64,000 nucleotides of DNA. Source: Ceratodon purpureus (taxonomy: Eukaryota > Streptophyta > Bryopsida > Pseudoditrichales > Ditrichaceae). The position numbers were made by a program, and so were the translations under genes. The notes beneath the pieces were generated by a model. It did no database searches. It was not told the DNA's origin and saw nothing but the letters and a program-made list of their open reading frames with translations. The stretch is taken from positions 67,231,692 to 67,295,691 of the forward strand of contig CM026426.1 of assembly GCA_014871385.1 (NCBI GenBank), written 5' to 3'. Below are positions 35,701 through 45,788 of this stretch, in pieces; the first letter of the stretch is position 1; every line of letters begins with the position of its first letter.

Positions 35701-37564
35701 ATAACTCCATTCCTCGTGTATAAGTAACTGAGCATTCTATGCCTTAGATGTTGGATGAGTGTCTAATCCATATTTAATGAAGATTCACAAGTGCCTAACC
35801 TTTTGGATATCATTTTTTGAGGTGCCTAACCTCATTTTCCCACTTTAATTAATTATTAGGCAGTGAGGTGCCGAACCTGCTAGGAAACTACGGTACAGTG
35901 GATGTCATGATAAGACAATAATCATATAATTTCACTATGCCCATGCATGTAAGTCCCCCAGCTTCTATTAGTTGATGCTCGATTTGACGTGTCATGCGTC
36001 ATGAAGATTAGATTTGTTTCGCTGCTGTATATCCGGTTGTGAAGGGAATGCCCGAGAAGGGTCAGTCAGAGAGTGCACCACCTCTTCAGGATTGTCCAAA
36101 ATGCACATGTAATGTTATTGAGGAATTACACGGCAGCATGATTTCGCTTTCTTTACATTGTTTAACCCCTTAACTGTAAGATCAGTCGTCATGCGGTAAC
36201 ACAGGAACACTTTCTATCCGGAATCAATCGTCATTTTCGGAGCTCCACCGTTTGGACTACTGTGGTTGCAAGGGAGGAGGAGTGGTTCTTGACGAGGGGA
36301 GCAGAGGGGAGTGAGGGAGGTGTTTGGGGGAGGCGGGGGGATTGTTGTTGGGGAGACGATGCCAATACGACACTCACCTCTTCTGCCGTCATTGTCATCC
36401 AGAATACTTCAATGGCTGTATTCTTTTATAATTTTTTTTATTTTTCTTTTCTGTATTCAATATCACTGATTGAGGTATACCTTTTAAATTTCACTCTGTG
36501 AACAGGCATACAGCACACCCCAGTCCGGAAGAGGAGTTACGGGACATTTCATTTCGTCTGGACAGGGGAGCCTAACCCGAAGTGGAGATCAAACTCGAAT
36601 TACTGACTTGGAATCTAGAGTCGGTGATATTGCCACGAAACTGTCAAAAAATTTTGCTATGGTGGAAGAAGTTCTCCATACTCAGCGGGACTTCAAGGAG
36701 ATTCTCCTGCGTTTAGTGAATTCAAACTCGAATTCGACACAGACCGAGGGGAATGAAGTTCGCGTGCAACAGACGCCCTCTGTGGCTACGGCTGTCGTAC
36801 CTTCAAAACCTGTCCATGATAACCCCGTTCCTCCATATGCCGATCATGCTCCCACACAAGAACCTTCGCCTCAACCGTCCTAGATGTCAGCGGAAACGGT
36901 GTTGCTGACACCGAACACTCGGAACAGCTTCCGACCCCGACGGGAAGGACCAGGAGACATGGTGGCAGTTTCGGCTGACGTATCCGATCAGTCGATAGCA
37001 AATGGATCTCTTAACGATAGTGTCGAAGTTCAGGATAATGTTGCACCCGGCTGTGACTTCAAACCCCCTCCAGTGGTCCCAGGTGCAAGCAAGTTCTCCT
37101 CAGTGCAAGGTCGAGGCCCTCCACCAGTACTGCAGGATCCCCATACTATCTATGTTGCAAGTCAACCCATTTTAACACGAGGGAGGACAACGAACGCTGT
37201 GACAGAGACATCTGATTTTAATGCTTTCTCCCCTCAAATGCTGAAGTTCCCACCGAAGACCAGTTCAGAGGCAGTGGCTGTGAACAAGCCCTGTTTCATT
37301 ACACATCCCGACATGGGTGATGAAGCGGTTGCGGAAGGCCGAACAGGAGGATCCTGGAAAGCACAGTCACAAAAACTTGGAAATTTGTGCCAACAAGGAG
37401 AGCAGATGGTCCAAGTTCACAAGGTTTTTGTGAAAAACTTGCGCCTACTGCACGTGGAAAGTCGCCAGCCCTTTCAGTTCCTTGAAGATGCCGTGGTGAA
37501 ATGTTCAGGATCCAATGTTTTCGTCAAGTGGGACTGTAAGTATATTCACAAGAAATCATTTTGA
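32727..37564 (+). pseudogene. TNPA-like gene of the CACTA element, three or more exons
   Basis: Exon 1 (32727-32993) runs from ATG (MDFCNYGRGCRDLS) to a CAG/GTATTT donor. Exon 2 covers about 33238-34060 and contains a basic region (SPLEDQAKRRKVQREF), the segment EWWKALQKIYAALGEIFTYD, and near its end RKYWLSVAGKEESESMIARR, which resembles the Ptta/En/Spm family found in TNPA-like proteins. A later exon (about 36510-37564) holds a coiled coil (MESRVGDIATKLSKNFAMVE) and a Pro-rich tail, interrupted by TAG at 36881-36883 (QPS*MSAETV). TNPA-type proteins bind subterminal repeats, help bring the ends together and control the promoter. The assignment rests on position and the short match. Confidence 0.55.
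35018..35895. mobile_element. MITE-like insertion (878 bp) in a TNPA-like gene intron
   Basis: The ends are inverted repeats of 28 bases, TACCGTA ... CTAGCAGRTTCGGCAC, with a few mismatches. The interior is AT-rich and has no gene. It is unrelated in sequence to the element at 23999-24764. Confidence 0.65.
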
Positions 37565-37979
37565 ACCAAAATGTTTACAGTAGTTCATCAGTGACCGTTT
37601 CCTTTGTAGCAAGGGACACTGTCTGTCATTTCTTTTTCTCTGTTGTATGGAGCATCAACGACAGAGTTAATCAGCCAGTGTCTGTTGGTTTCAATGCTAT
37701 GTCCGATCTTATTGCATTTGAAATAAAAAAGATCGTTCTCTTGAAACTCTAGATTCTGTGAATTAAGCCTGCTTCGTGAACATTTGAATGCGTTATCAGT
37801 GAGTTATCCATGAACTGCAATGCATAATGGTGTGCAGTTGCCAGTGTCGTGACCCCTATTGGACGATGCATGTGCAATGTACTGATACTCATATTACGCT
37901 GAGAAACACAGTATTCAAACATGCGGGAAATCAATATCCAATCCTTAATTTCGAATCAAATAATACAAAAGAATATCCG

Positions 37980-38330
37980 AAATTATTCTCGCATCACCCG
38001 GGTATCAATAACGAACTCGGCGGGTATATGTCCAGCGACGGGCATTCGAATGCCCAACCGGACTTAAACAAGGGAGGAGGTCCTCAACTATGAAGGCGGT
38101 CCTCAATAGTAAAACCGCGTAATAACGGTCATCCATATTCCATACCGAATCAGGGCGTCACAGCCGGATATCGCGAAATATCAACCAGGACATACTGCAA
38201 CAATGTCACAACAACAATATCTTCCCCGGTCCAGATACCAAGGCAGCACAAGGTTCTAAATACGGGTAGCAGTGCCTCATGAACCGGCCTGATACTTGGG
38301 GGCTTCAGAATCGGGAACGGGTATCAGGGA
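37980..38330. repeat. Right subterminal repeats (CGGGTA words) of the CACTA element
   Basis: CACCCGGGTATC, CTCGGCGGGTATATG, ATACGGGTAGCAG and GAACGGGTATCAGG mirror the left cluster at 18290-18400. Confidence 0.5.
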
Positions 38331-38542
38331 AAATTACTTCTCTACCTTACCTACGATGAATTTCAGTAGGCCCTCCAAAGCAGAAGATTTGCTTCGAACT
38401 TTGAGAGCGTCTACAGTTTTAGCTTGTCCGATTTGACTGGAAAAAAAATGAGATGACTAGAATTGGCAACAGTCACGTGGGCTCTCTTCAGTCATGGAAC
38501 TGGTTACCTAACCAGTCAAACTGGACACACTCTACACTAGTG

Positions 38543-38545
38543 CGT
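38543..38545 (+). repeat. CGT target-site duplication, right copy
   Basis: It follows the terminal TAGTG at 38538-38542 and matches CGT at 17979-17981. Confidence 0.75.
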
Positions 38546-39245
38546 GGTCCACCTGAATGTTAGTGTCCAGAGCCCGATTCATCAACGTGATGCTAACACG
38601 TTCAAATTTCTTCCCGTTAATAATCTCTGCCTCATCCAGCTTGAGGACAAATATCAACGGAGCCCCTTCCAACTCTGCAAGAATATCTCCACGTGAGAAT
38701 GTTTCTGTAATGCAATCAAATTAGCTTCCTTTGTTAAAGACACACAATGCAGTTGCTGGCACCAAACGAACATTCACCATTGCTGTCAACAAGAGAAGAA
38801 GAGGATGCATACCTGACTCCGTGATGCCATAAAAGATCACCATGCTCTGCTGGACCACCTCAAGGTCCGTGAATAGCGAGTTCTTTTCATCTAAGACCAC
38901 CTCCTTTCGCTGCTCCTCGGAATTCTTGGTTTTCTTTGACACTGCTGGCAGCTCCATCCTTCCCTCAGCATGGTAGTACTGGCCAATGAATTGTTGCAAG
39001 TTCGCATTTAGCTCCTGCCAAAGCCTTGTGACGTGGTAGGGACTAGGTAGTATGTTGGATTTGGCATCCTTGGTCAAATCCCGAACTGGAGCCTTCACGA
39101 CTTGGTAAATTGCACCATAGCCGCGAAAAGACACCCCTGCTTGGTCGCAGGCAGCAAGAATATTACTCGGCCCTACCCTTTTTCCAATTGCCTTGAGGAC
39201 GTTACTAGCAATCTTTCTCTTAACATGCTCCATAGATGGCAGCAT
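38546..39245 (-). pseudogene. Transposase-like gene, 5' part (split by the CACTA element)
   Basis: The frame opens at MLPSMEHVKRKIASNVLKAI (39245) with helix-turn-helix-like content. A donor at 38812 and an acceptor at 38705 remove a 108-nt intron, joining GITES to ETFSRGDILAELEGAPLIF. The exon reaches the CGT duplication at 38543 in frame with the sequence left of 17982. ATG at 39245 is preceded directly by a stop, so it is either the true start or the first base of a later exon. Together with 16360-17981 it encodes the transposase-like protein of the 40-bp-repeat element. Confidence 0.6.
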
Positions 39246-40137
39246 TTACTTGGTTGATCCAGGAACAGGGAGGCCACCTCCATTCAGAACTCTTCGAGAT
39301 TGCCTGGAATTCATATGTCATGGAGAGCAAGGTCTGTATGGATATGCACGCAGATTGGGTCTCGTTGATGGAATTGGACCTACACGGCGTGAGATGGAAA
39401 TGCAGTGCCGACATTTGTTAGGCCGACACTGTTAGGAAGTATGCATAGAATTGTTTGTAACATTGCCATATACCCAAAACCGGAGAGTTCACAACAACCA
39501 AACCCTATACCATAGCCACTCAAGGAAATTGCAGGATCAAATGAATAGCATGCAATTTACAAATGCACGACCCGAACTTGTCATAGAGAAATTGACACTT
39601 ACACAACCTCTTCAGTCCACGGCAGGAGGTGTTGCAAGAACACCCTTCGAATGCTTGCTGCTCGAATTTGTGACTGCTGCCAACGCGTATCTGCACAATC
39701 ATGCTCATTGGTTTAGTTCTCACAATTTCCCTTGACTCTCTCAAATTTCACCTGCGAATTGGGTCGTTGGTCCTGCAACACCAAAATTGTACGCACCCAA
39801 CTTCGATTCACCCCATTCCCAGGTGGGGAGACCAACCTACTGTCGACCAAGCTCCATGGCTTCTTCCCGTTGTGACTGCAAACTTCGAATCTTCAAACGG
39901 TTGACACCAATCTCCCGTCATCTCTCCTTCGAATCCGGCTTTAACTTCAATAAATGCGAGAAGGCGTGGTTCACCAAACAAGGCAGCCACCTCGGCGCCA
40001 CTAGGCACACCGACCCCGCCCCGCAACCCCTTCCCGAGACCATTAAGTCGCCCTATTAACTCTGCGGGCAGCGATCCTGGCACCCGCTGCCAGCGACAGT
40101 GCCACATTTGGGCAGGGAGTTCACCTAGAAAGGGCAG
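39246..40137. other. Right arm of the 40-bp-repeat element; no supported gene
   Basis: It holds promoter-side DNA of the transposase-like gene and TGCTGCCAAC/CTGCCAGCG words near 39674 and 40086. A plus-strand frame at 39250-39435 (GEQGLYGYARRLGLVDGIG) looks somewhat coding but has no start, splice context or domain. Confidence 0.35.
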
Positions 40138-40177
40138 GCTTACACGGCCTTTTCGTGACCCGATTTTGCACCTAATG
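40138..40177 (-). repeat. Right inverted terminal repeat (40 bp)
   Basis: The reverse complement matches 9401-9440 at all but one position. Confidence 0.8.
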
Positions 40178-40210
40178 TTATGACAGCCAGTATTAAAGTC
40201 TTGGTACCGC

Positions 40211-40219
40211 TATTTATAT
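40211..40219 (+). promoter_or_regulatory. TATA-like box of the 40290 gene
   Basis: TATTTATAT lies about 75 bases upstream of the ATG at 40290. Its upstream palindrome is now at 9361, on the far side of the inserted element. Confidence 0.4.
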
Positions 40220-40289
40220 CACACCTACTAGATCTCCAGCTATCATCTCCAAACAAAGCCATGATGGATCAAGAAGGACTCCGACCATT

Positions 40290-41447
40290 ATGGATTCGAC
40301 CAGTGCATGGTCTCAGCAGAGTCTTCCAATCCTACCGGATAACCCGGGAGCCATCTTCCCCCCTTCCAAAGTCTATAACCAACCCGGAAATCCAAGAGAT
40401 CAGTCACGGTCATATATTCATGCAGGATTGCCAAACGATTTGGAAGAGACCTTCACTTATTTAGATATACCCAGGGATTTCGTTCGAACAAATATTCCTA
40501 ATGAGGCGAGACATAGACAATACAACACGCCAGGTCAATCTAATCCTGCGATCGGGTTTCCGATTTCTGCGACACCACAGTCCCATGACTCACGAGGATT
40601 AGTATCTCAAAGGACCAGAGTCGGCCCCTGTAACGCCTACATTCAACCACCTCCCGGTTATAGAAGTTCAACTATGCCAGCCCATCGTGCAGATCATGCA
40701 AACTATCCACTGGATATTAACGATACTACACCTTATCAATCTGGACAATTCAAAAGAGAGCTTCTCCAACGAGTTCAATTCAACGATAGTGCCATGACCG
40801 CAATGCCGCAACCGAGGTCGTATCAGTCAACTCTACCAAACGTACCAGTATTGGAGACCCGAACGGATGACAAACAGTGGGCAATTCGAAGAAGTCTACC
40901 TGGTGAGAATTCGAAATGCGCAGCTATCATATGTCGAAGCGGCCGGTGGGAAGCATGCAGCCGAAGTATCAAAGATTTCCCAGAACTTTCTGCACCGGGC
41001 CTGTGTTTTTATGGAATATCCGAGGTAAGATACAAAAGAACATTCCAGGTGTATTGGTTCTGTGCGAATTCTGCAGCCGGATGTGTTACGTCGGACCACG
41101 TTCTTCTTCTGAAAGGCGGAAAGCCACTGTCGTTATCGAAAGTATGGCCCATCGATGCAGGTACAAGCCTCACGGAAAGCAAAACTATTGCACTTTCAAA
41201 GTCAGGGTTTATTTTCATCGGAAATTATGTCGGTGTCGTGCCGAGGACCCTCCAGAGTGCCCAATCAATCCGAGATGGGCAATCATCACGAGATCCAAAG
41301 CGAAGACCACCTCGTAGAGGGGGGAAAAAGGTCAATAGAAGAACACTGACAGAAGCCGGGGAGAGTAGAAGGAAGGCAGGTCTTCGCACGAGTGCAAGAG
41401 TAAGTATGATCGATAGGTCTGTGGAGCAGGCAAGCATCGCATTCTGA
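40290..41447 (+). CDS. 385-residue protein of unknown function, outer layer
   Basis: An open frame of 385 codons without internal stop. The N-terminal 210 residues are Pro/Ser/Asn/Gln-rich and probably disordered. A compact part follows (NSKCAAIICRSGRWEACSRS; FQVYWFCANSAAGCVTSDHV) with spaced cysteines that could bind zinc. The C-terminus is strongly basic (RDPKRRPPRRGGKKVNRR), suggesting nuclear location or DNA/RNA binding. Two ATGs at 40261 and 40264 lie in another frame, so the start is not certain. Its promoter is split by the 40-bp-repeat element. No family is recognised. Confidence 0.5.
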   Translation: MDSTSAWSQQSLPILPDNPGAIFPPSKVYNQPGNPRDQSRSYIHAGLPNDLEETFTYLDIPRDFVRTNIPNEARHRQYNTPGQSNPAIGFPISATPQSHDSRGLVSQRTRVGPCNAYIQPPPGYRSSTMPAHRADHANYPLDINDTTPYQSGQFKRELLQRVQFNDSAMTAMPQPRSYQSTLPNVPVLETRTDDKQWAIRRSLPGENSKCAAIICRSGRWEACSRSIKDFPELSAPGLCFYGISEVRYKRTFQVYWFCANSAAGCVTSDHVLLLKGGKPLSLSKVWPIDAGTSLTESKTIALSKSGFIFIGNYVGVVPRTLQSAQSIRDGQSSRDPKRRPPRRGGKKVNRRTLTEAGESRRKAGLRTSARVSMIDRSVEQASIAF

Positions 41448-41480
41448 CTCCATACGATCTCTACGACGTCAAATAAGCCT

Positions 41481-41705
41481 GTGAATTACATCATAACGAT
41501 CAGCGAAACCCCTGGAACGTGTGAATTCTTTGTAAATAGTGTGTCCAATTCAAAGCCGGGCCACTATTTTACGACCTGTAAGCACATGTATCATATTAAC
41601 AACAGAGTGCTCGGATTGACACTTACGGACGAGCGCCCACATCAAGCAACGCTAAGTAGAGCGGAAGTCGAAGACATGATGGCTTTATGCAAATCCATTT
41701 CTTGA
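41481..41705 (+). CDS. Short open frame of unknown function
   Basis: The frame reads MNYIITISETPGTCEFFVNS and contains CKHMYHINN, with one possible zinc ligand group. It follows the 40290 gene by 33 bases on the same strand. It may be a small exon or a chance frame. Confidence 0.25.
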   Translation: MNYIITISETPGTCEFFVNSVSNSKPGHYFTTCKHMYHINNRVLGLTLTDERPHQATLSRAEVEDMMALCKSIS

Positions 41706-41974
41706 TATTGAATTATTTTTAGTGGAATCGATTTACTACATTTAGCATGTGGAAAGAGATAGGTCCATTTGATTAATTATGCGTAGAAGAATTGCACCAC
41801 TCCTCTTCGAAGTCGCAATATGACATCAAAGAACGGAGTTCAGATCATTGTGATGTAATGAGGTCATTCCCAATCAAATCCGGATGGGGATTGACTCGTA
41901 TCTGAAATTTAACCAGCAACGGGATATTCCATGGATTGTCTTGAAAGATAGTGATTGCAATCCAATTTCGGGTA

Positions 41975-41988
41975 TGGCGCCGGCGCCA
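41975..41988. promoter_or_regulatory. Perfect palindrome TGGCGCCGGCGCCA
   Basis: About 420 bases upstream of the ATG at 42409; paired with a nearer copy at 42228. Confidence 0.6.
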
Positions 41989-42227
41989 AGCCATCTTACT
42001 TTTAATGCCTACGATTGTTTTTATAACCATAAGAAAGCATCCTAAATCTGATTTCCAAGAATTCGTGTGTGTACCAACAATCTGATAATTGATTACTGCA
42101 TTAGCCATCGTTTTTACCGTACGTAGGTTTAATTAGATGCCGTCCTCTTTACGTTGGATTGATCCCATTTACACCGCCGCCAGCTTGAATGAATGGTTAG
42201 GAACGATTAGTTTGGATCCATGGCTAG

Positions 42228-42241
42228 TGGCGCTGGCGCCA
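42228..42241. promoter_or_regulatory. Palindrome variant TGGCGCTGGCGCCA
   Basis: About 170 bases upstream of the ATG at 42409 and 72 bases upstream of the TATA box at 42313. It differs from the consensus by one C-to-T transition. The minus strand reads TTTGGCGCC, which also fits an E2F-type site. Confidence 0.6.
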
Positions 42242-42312
42242 AACTAGCTACAAAGCTGTTTCTGGGCTTGATCGAACTGTTTCAGGTCCAGTGACTAGCT
42301 TAATTCAACAAG

Positions 42313-42318
42313 TATAAG
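42313..42318 (+). promoter_or_regulatory. TATA box (TATAAG) of the 42409 gene
   Basis: It lies within AAGTATAAGTAG, about 91-96 bases upstream of the ATG. Confidence 0.45.
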
Positions 42319-42408
42319 TAGTAGTTGGTGTTTGCCATTAGTAAATGAGAGAGTTTTTCTACAATCACTTTGTTTGCAGTGTCATTTGTGCATAGTTAAC
42401 ACACCATA

Positions 42409-43134
42409 ATGCCGAGAGATGTGGGTCTTGCTGCAATTCCCAGGGAAAGGAGGATTGATTCTATCATCTTGTATAGAGTCCGGCGAGCAGATGCAGCCGG
42501 TCGGAGAGTCTGGTATTCTGAGTATTGTGAGCGCGTTCTTCGAGAGGAGTATGAGCTAGAGCAGCCAAGCCTTCCGGAGGAGGGAGCCGGGAATAACCCG
42601 CTTCGCGAGTCGGAGGACATTTTGCGCGATACCTATAGTAGGTACATGTTGTGCAAGGATCTCGTGAAAGATGCAACAGCACAAGCCAGTAGCATAGATG
42701 CAACTACTACTGACGAGGAAGTGAGATTGGAAACACAAGCCAATCTTTTCGACTTAAGGGAGCAACTATCTAATCTGAAGCCCGAGAGGTCCAAGGCGGA
42801 GACTGACTTTAGATCCCAACAATGATTTGGGGAGCAGCGATCGGTGATAGCTCTTCTTTTGGATGCTAAGAGAGAGACTGAGACAACGCGGGCGGAGCTT
42901 GAGGAGATCCGAGAAGAGCACGCTCTTGCCATAGACATCCTTAGGTCATATCGGCAGCATTCGACCTTGAAGTTGCCCAACTGTGTTCCAGTCCCTCATA
43001 TTATTGCCGACGACTCTGGACGTCGATGTGAAATGTGTGACACAGGATACGGAGCAGAAGAAGCTGTACTTTCGCCATCCGGTCACTCCTTTTACATTTT
43101 CTGCCTCGCAATTCGAGTTGCAATGTTTCCATAA
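42409..43134 (+). pseudogene. Coiled-coil and zinc-finger-like gene with one in-frame TGA
   Basis: ATG 42409 (MPRDVGLAAIPRERRIDS) opens a frame that reads through TGA at 42823-42825 (RSQQ*FGEQRS) to a stop at 43132-43134. Order: a basic N-terminal segment; an acidic/helical region; a coiled coil on both sides of the TGA (LREQLSNLKPERSKAETDF; AKRETETTRAELEEIREEH); and a half-RING-like Cys/His end (CEMCDTGYG...SGHSFYIFC). The ending looks truncated, since the last CxxC pair of a RING is missing. The layout parallels the 12227-14137 gene in the nested element. A single T-to-C change at the TGA would give Arg. Confidence 0.6.
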
Positions 43135-43726
43135 TGCAGTCATGACGTTTGTCGATTGCCTTTTCCGCCTTGCTAGCTTGAAAATTTTGGATTTCCTTCC
43201 GTAACCCGTTCGGAATCAAACACGGAGAGTATGCTCAGTACTTCGTCGTCAAAGTCCGAGAATAGTGATGGTACACTCTCTATCACTTGAATGCTTTTAT
43301 TATTGATCTTTGTAACTTTGAAAGTGATCAATCCAACTAACACCATGATTACGTTGCACGAGATCACGTAAACTTTGCAAGTACCCAGGCTGTGCAGTCA
43401 CCGGAAATTCCTGGTTCTCTTCCAACTCCTTTACCGAAAAGACCAAGATACACGGAGTAGTATTACTATGGCGATTAGAATATTCTCGGCAAGTTATTTT
43501 TGTAAATACCGAATAGCGAAATATAGCATTTAAGGATGATAATCTTCCTTGATTAGCACAGTTTTATATAGTAGTGTCTGATTACGTTGATTGAACAAGT
43601 CTTTCCATCGTACTCCGTGATCTAGTTGCAATGAAACGTCGATTCATGTTTGTTATGTTCAATTTCCGTACCGACTATTGCCTTCAGTTACACTATAGTA
43701 GTAGACATACATATCTATTATGTAGA

Positions 43727-43740
43727 AGGCGCTGGCGCTA
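43727..43740. promoter_or_regulatory. Palindrome variant AGGCGCTGGCGCTA
   Basis: A decayed copy of the outer-layer motif, far from any recognised gene start. Confidence 0.45.
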
Positions 43741-44811
43741 TTTAACGATAACTTCACCAAATTTTCAATAACACAATATTGACAACGAAGGATGTTTCAT
43801 AAAGGAAAGAACGGTTGATCAGTTCATATCGTACAACTAAGTGAAGGACAACAATCATGTCATCAGTCGAATTTAAAATTATCGATCATTGTCAACCCAT
43901 TCTGCTGAAGTCATCGCTATGTTGAGCAAATATAATGCTAAGAACGTTGGGATATCTATGAACTCCGCAACTAAAGTGGATCCCCTGGGACCCTAACACA
44001 TATCCATACCACTTCATAAGCCAGTCAAGGAGAATGATAATACTAAAATCAGCTACTGGCTTGAGCTGGTTTGATATTTGCTGAATGTCTAGTCCAACAT
44101 TTTTTTGACCTATATTTGCACCTTATTAATGGGACATTTAGAGTCAAAAAAGAGATTCCCTGCAATCGATGTCAATCGGAATGCCGACATTGGCACGATA
44201 CACGATCACGATCTTTTCGACAGGTCCAATATCTTTGAACATCTCCTCCCGATCTTGGAGATCGTCAAGTAGTATATCAACAGCAGAGTGTATATCTACC
44301 TAAGCTGAACTTGGATATGTTAGCCCATCATACAATGATAATCTTAGGGCCTAAATTCAACGCAATGCATAATTCGCCATTCAATCATACATGATCAATC
44401 AACGAAAGAATTCAATTCCCATGTTGCAGTTGAGGACCACTTCAAGTGAAACATCGAGATAAGTACCATTACTATCATAAAAATCCCATGTCCGCGGGCC
44501 TATTACCAAATAATGAGATTTGCTAGAACATGACCATAATAGATTGGTTTGAACCGTCTGGGTTTTCGTGACATATAGATTCATATTGACTAAGTGTTTG
44601 CTCCTATTGGATTTTGGACTTTGATGCACTCCCTAACAAAAACTCGAAACTGCATTGCATGAACAATTTCTGGATAGATAACCCAAAATAGACACTCACA
44701 ACTAAACACAACCAGGTGCTTGGTAATTGCATTTCTTCGCGCACCTGACTTGACATACTTGACAGATCACCTATGATCGAATTTTCATTATCTCATTCAA
44801 AACTATGATGA

Positions 44812-44825
44812 TCGCGCCAGCGCCA
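44812..44825. promoter_or_regulatory. Palindrome variant TCGCGCCAGCGCCA
   Basis: About 190 bases upstream of the open frame at 45017, the usual spacing for this layer. Confidence 0.45.
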
Positions 44826-45016
44826 ACTGGTTGTCCCGAACAGAAACTTGATAACCTTTATCTGCCACGGTTGTTGAACGAAATCATTCTCTAGAACAAA
44901 ATTTAATTTAATCAACATAGTTGATTGATCACTGAATTCAAGTTGATATAGAAGCAATATTTCAAAATCTCCGCATGAGCATCACACCTGGACGGTTCGA
45001 TACTAGAAGGTCATGA

Positions 45017-45434
45017 GTGCTCTTCAATAGGTCACCAATAAAATTACACTATGAAAGCCCAACTCTAGATTTCCTAACCCTTAGATTTAATTATAACAAA
45101 GAACATATTGAAGAACAACTTTTTGACGTATGGATCCTTGATAAACCACACAAATCAAATCTAATAAACCACGCCTTCAAATGGTTGTCAACTAACAAAA
45201 GGGTCGCACCATTTTGGAATGATGCCGTGATGTTTCAGATCACGGCCACTATGAATCTTTCGTAACACATTCTGCCTTGAAGATTTTTACCGGCCTTGAT
45301 TATCCAATGATGTATTTCTACGCTGTGCATAACTCCACTTCTGCTGTAAAAGACTTACATGAAGCTATCGATGATGACACTGATTCAGCATATCAATCAG
45401 ATATTAAAATTGCTGCAACCTCTACCACGTCATG
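45017..45434 (+). pseudogene. Small gene of unknown function with one frameshift
   Basis: The first frame (PTLDFLTLRFNYNKEHIEEQ ... WNDAVMFQITATMNLS) ends at 45265. A frame offset by one base continues without a gap in sense (VTHSALKIFTGLDYPMMYFY ... SAYQSDIKIAATSTTS) to 45434. The combined product is about 140 residues, with an aromatic-rich core and an acidic tail. The start codon is uncertain (GTG at 45017). No family is recognised. Confidence 0.4.
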
Positions 45435-45575
45435 ATCTAGAAATGATCATGTGATAATAGGACCCTACTGTGGATTGGGCTCGATTATCAAAGGAGGAGG
45501 GCTCACCGCCAAGCAGGAGTTCAAACGGGCTTTTATAGCCTAATCCTCCGGATCCTAACGTTCAAATGTTCAGAG

Positions 45576-45788
45576 GTGCGAATGGGGATTACCTACGAGT
45601 TGCTGCTCAACTGTCCAAATTCTGGTAGACCAATTAGGATCCACTTGCAGCGATGCACAGACAAGCAAGTGCACGAAATAACTACAATGATTTACGAGAT
45701 GATGGCTGGAGATCACGCTGGTAAAGATAACGAATACCATCCCCGTTGCACTGTATCATCATCAAAGGAGAGCGATGTTAGTGTATAA
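45576..45788 (+). CDS. Short open frame, doubtful gene
   Basis: It encodes about 70 residues (ITYELLLNCPNSGRPIRIHL ... HEITTMIYEMMAG). It has the same strand and spacing as its neighbours but no recognised domain or promoter motif. Confidence 0.25.
   Translation: MRMGITYELLLNCPNSGRPIRIHLQRCTDKQVHEITTMIYEMMAGDHAGKDNEYHPRCTVSSSKESDVSV

Larger units (their letters stand above)
17982..38542. mobile_element. CACTA (En/Spm) transposon, 20.56 kb
   Basis: The ends are CACTAGTGGACAG at the left and, read inward from the right, CACTAGTGTAGAGTG, with further similarity up to TTTGAC. It is flanked by CGT on both sides. Removing the element with one CGT rejoins the host codons as Gln-Val-Asp-His-Glu-Arg-Tyr-Phe without a shift, which fixes the boundaries to the base. 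Inside are a Transposase_21 gene (minus), a TNPA-like gene (plus), further small genes, and two MITE-like insertions. Both ends carry several CGGGTA/CCCGG words. Most coding regions carry stops or shifts, so it is probably inactive. Confidence 0.85.
9401..40177. mobile_element. Large element with 40-bp inverted terminal repeats, interrupted by a CACTA element
   Basis: Its ends are 9401-9440 and 40138-40177, which match as inverted repeats at 39 of 40 positions. Without the nested CACTA element it is about 10.2 kb. It carries a 412-codon gene (10343, plus), a coiled-coil/zinc-finger gene (14137-12227, minus) and a transposase-like gene (39245-16360, minus, split). The motif TGCTGSCAGCA is frequent near both ends and absent from most of the nested CACTA DNA. 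No clear target-site duplication directly adjoins the repeats (left flank GACACCAGT, right flank TTATGACAG). The two ends could therefore belong to a rearranged insertion. Confidence 0.65.
43135..45016. other. Intergenic with two palindrome variants
   Basis: No gene is supported. It holds the motif variants at 43727 and 44812 and otherwise AT-rich DNA. Confidence 0.4.

Noticed and set aside
39193..39435. Plus-strand frame with GEQGLYGYARRLGLVDG
   Set aside because: It looks faintly coding but has no start, splice signals or domain, and it overlaps the start of the transposase-like gene on the other strand.
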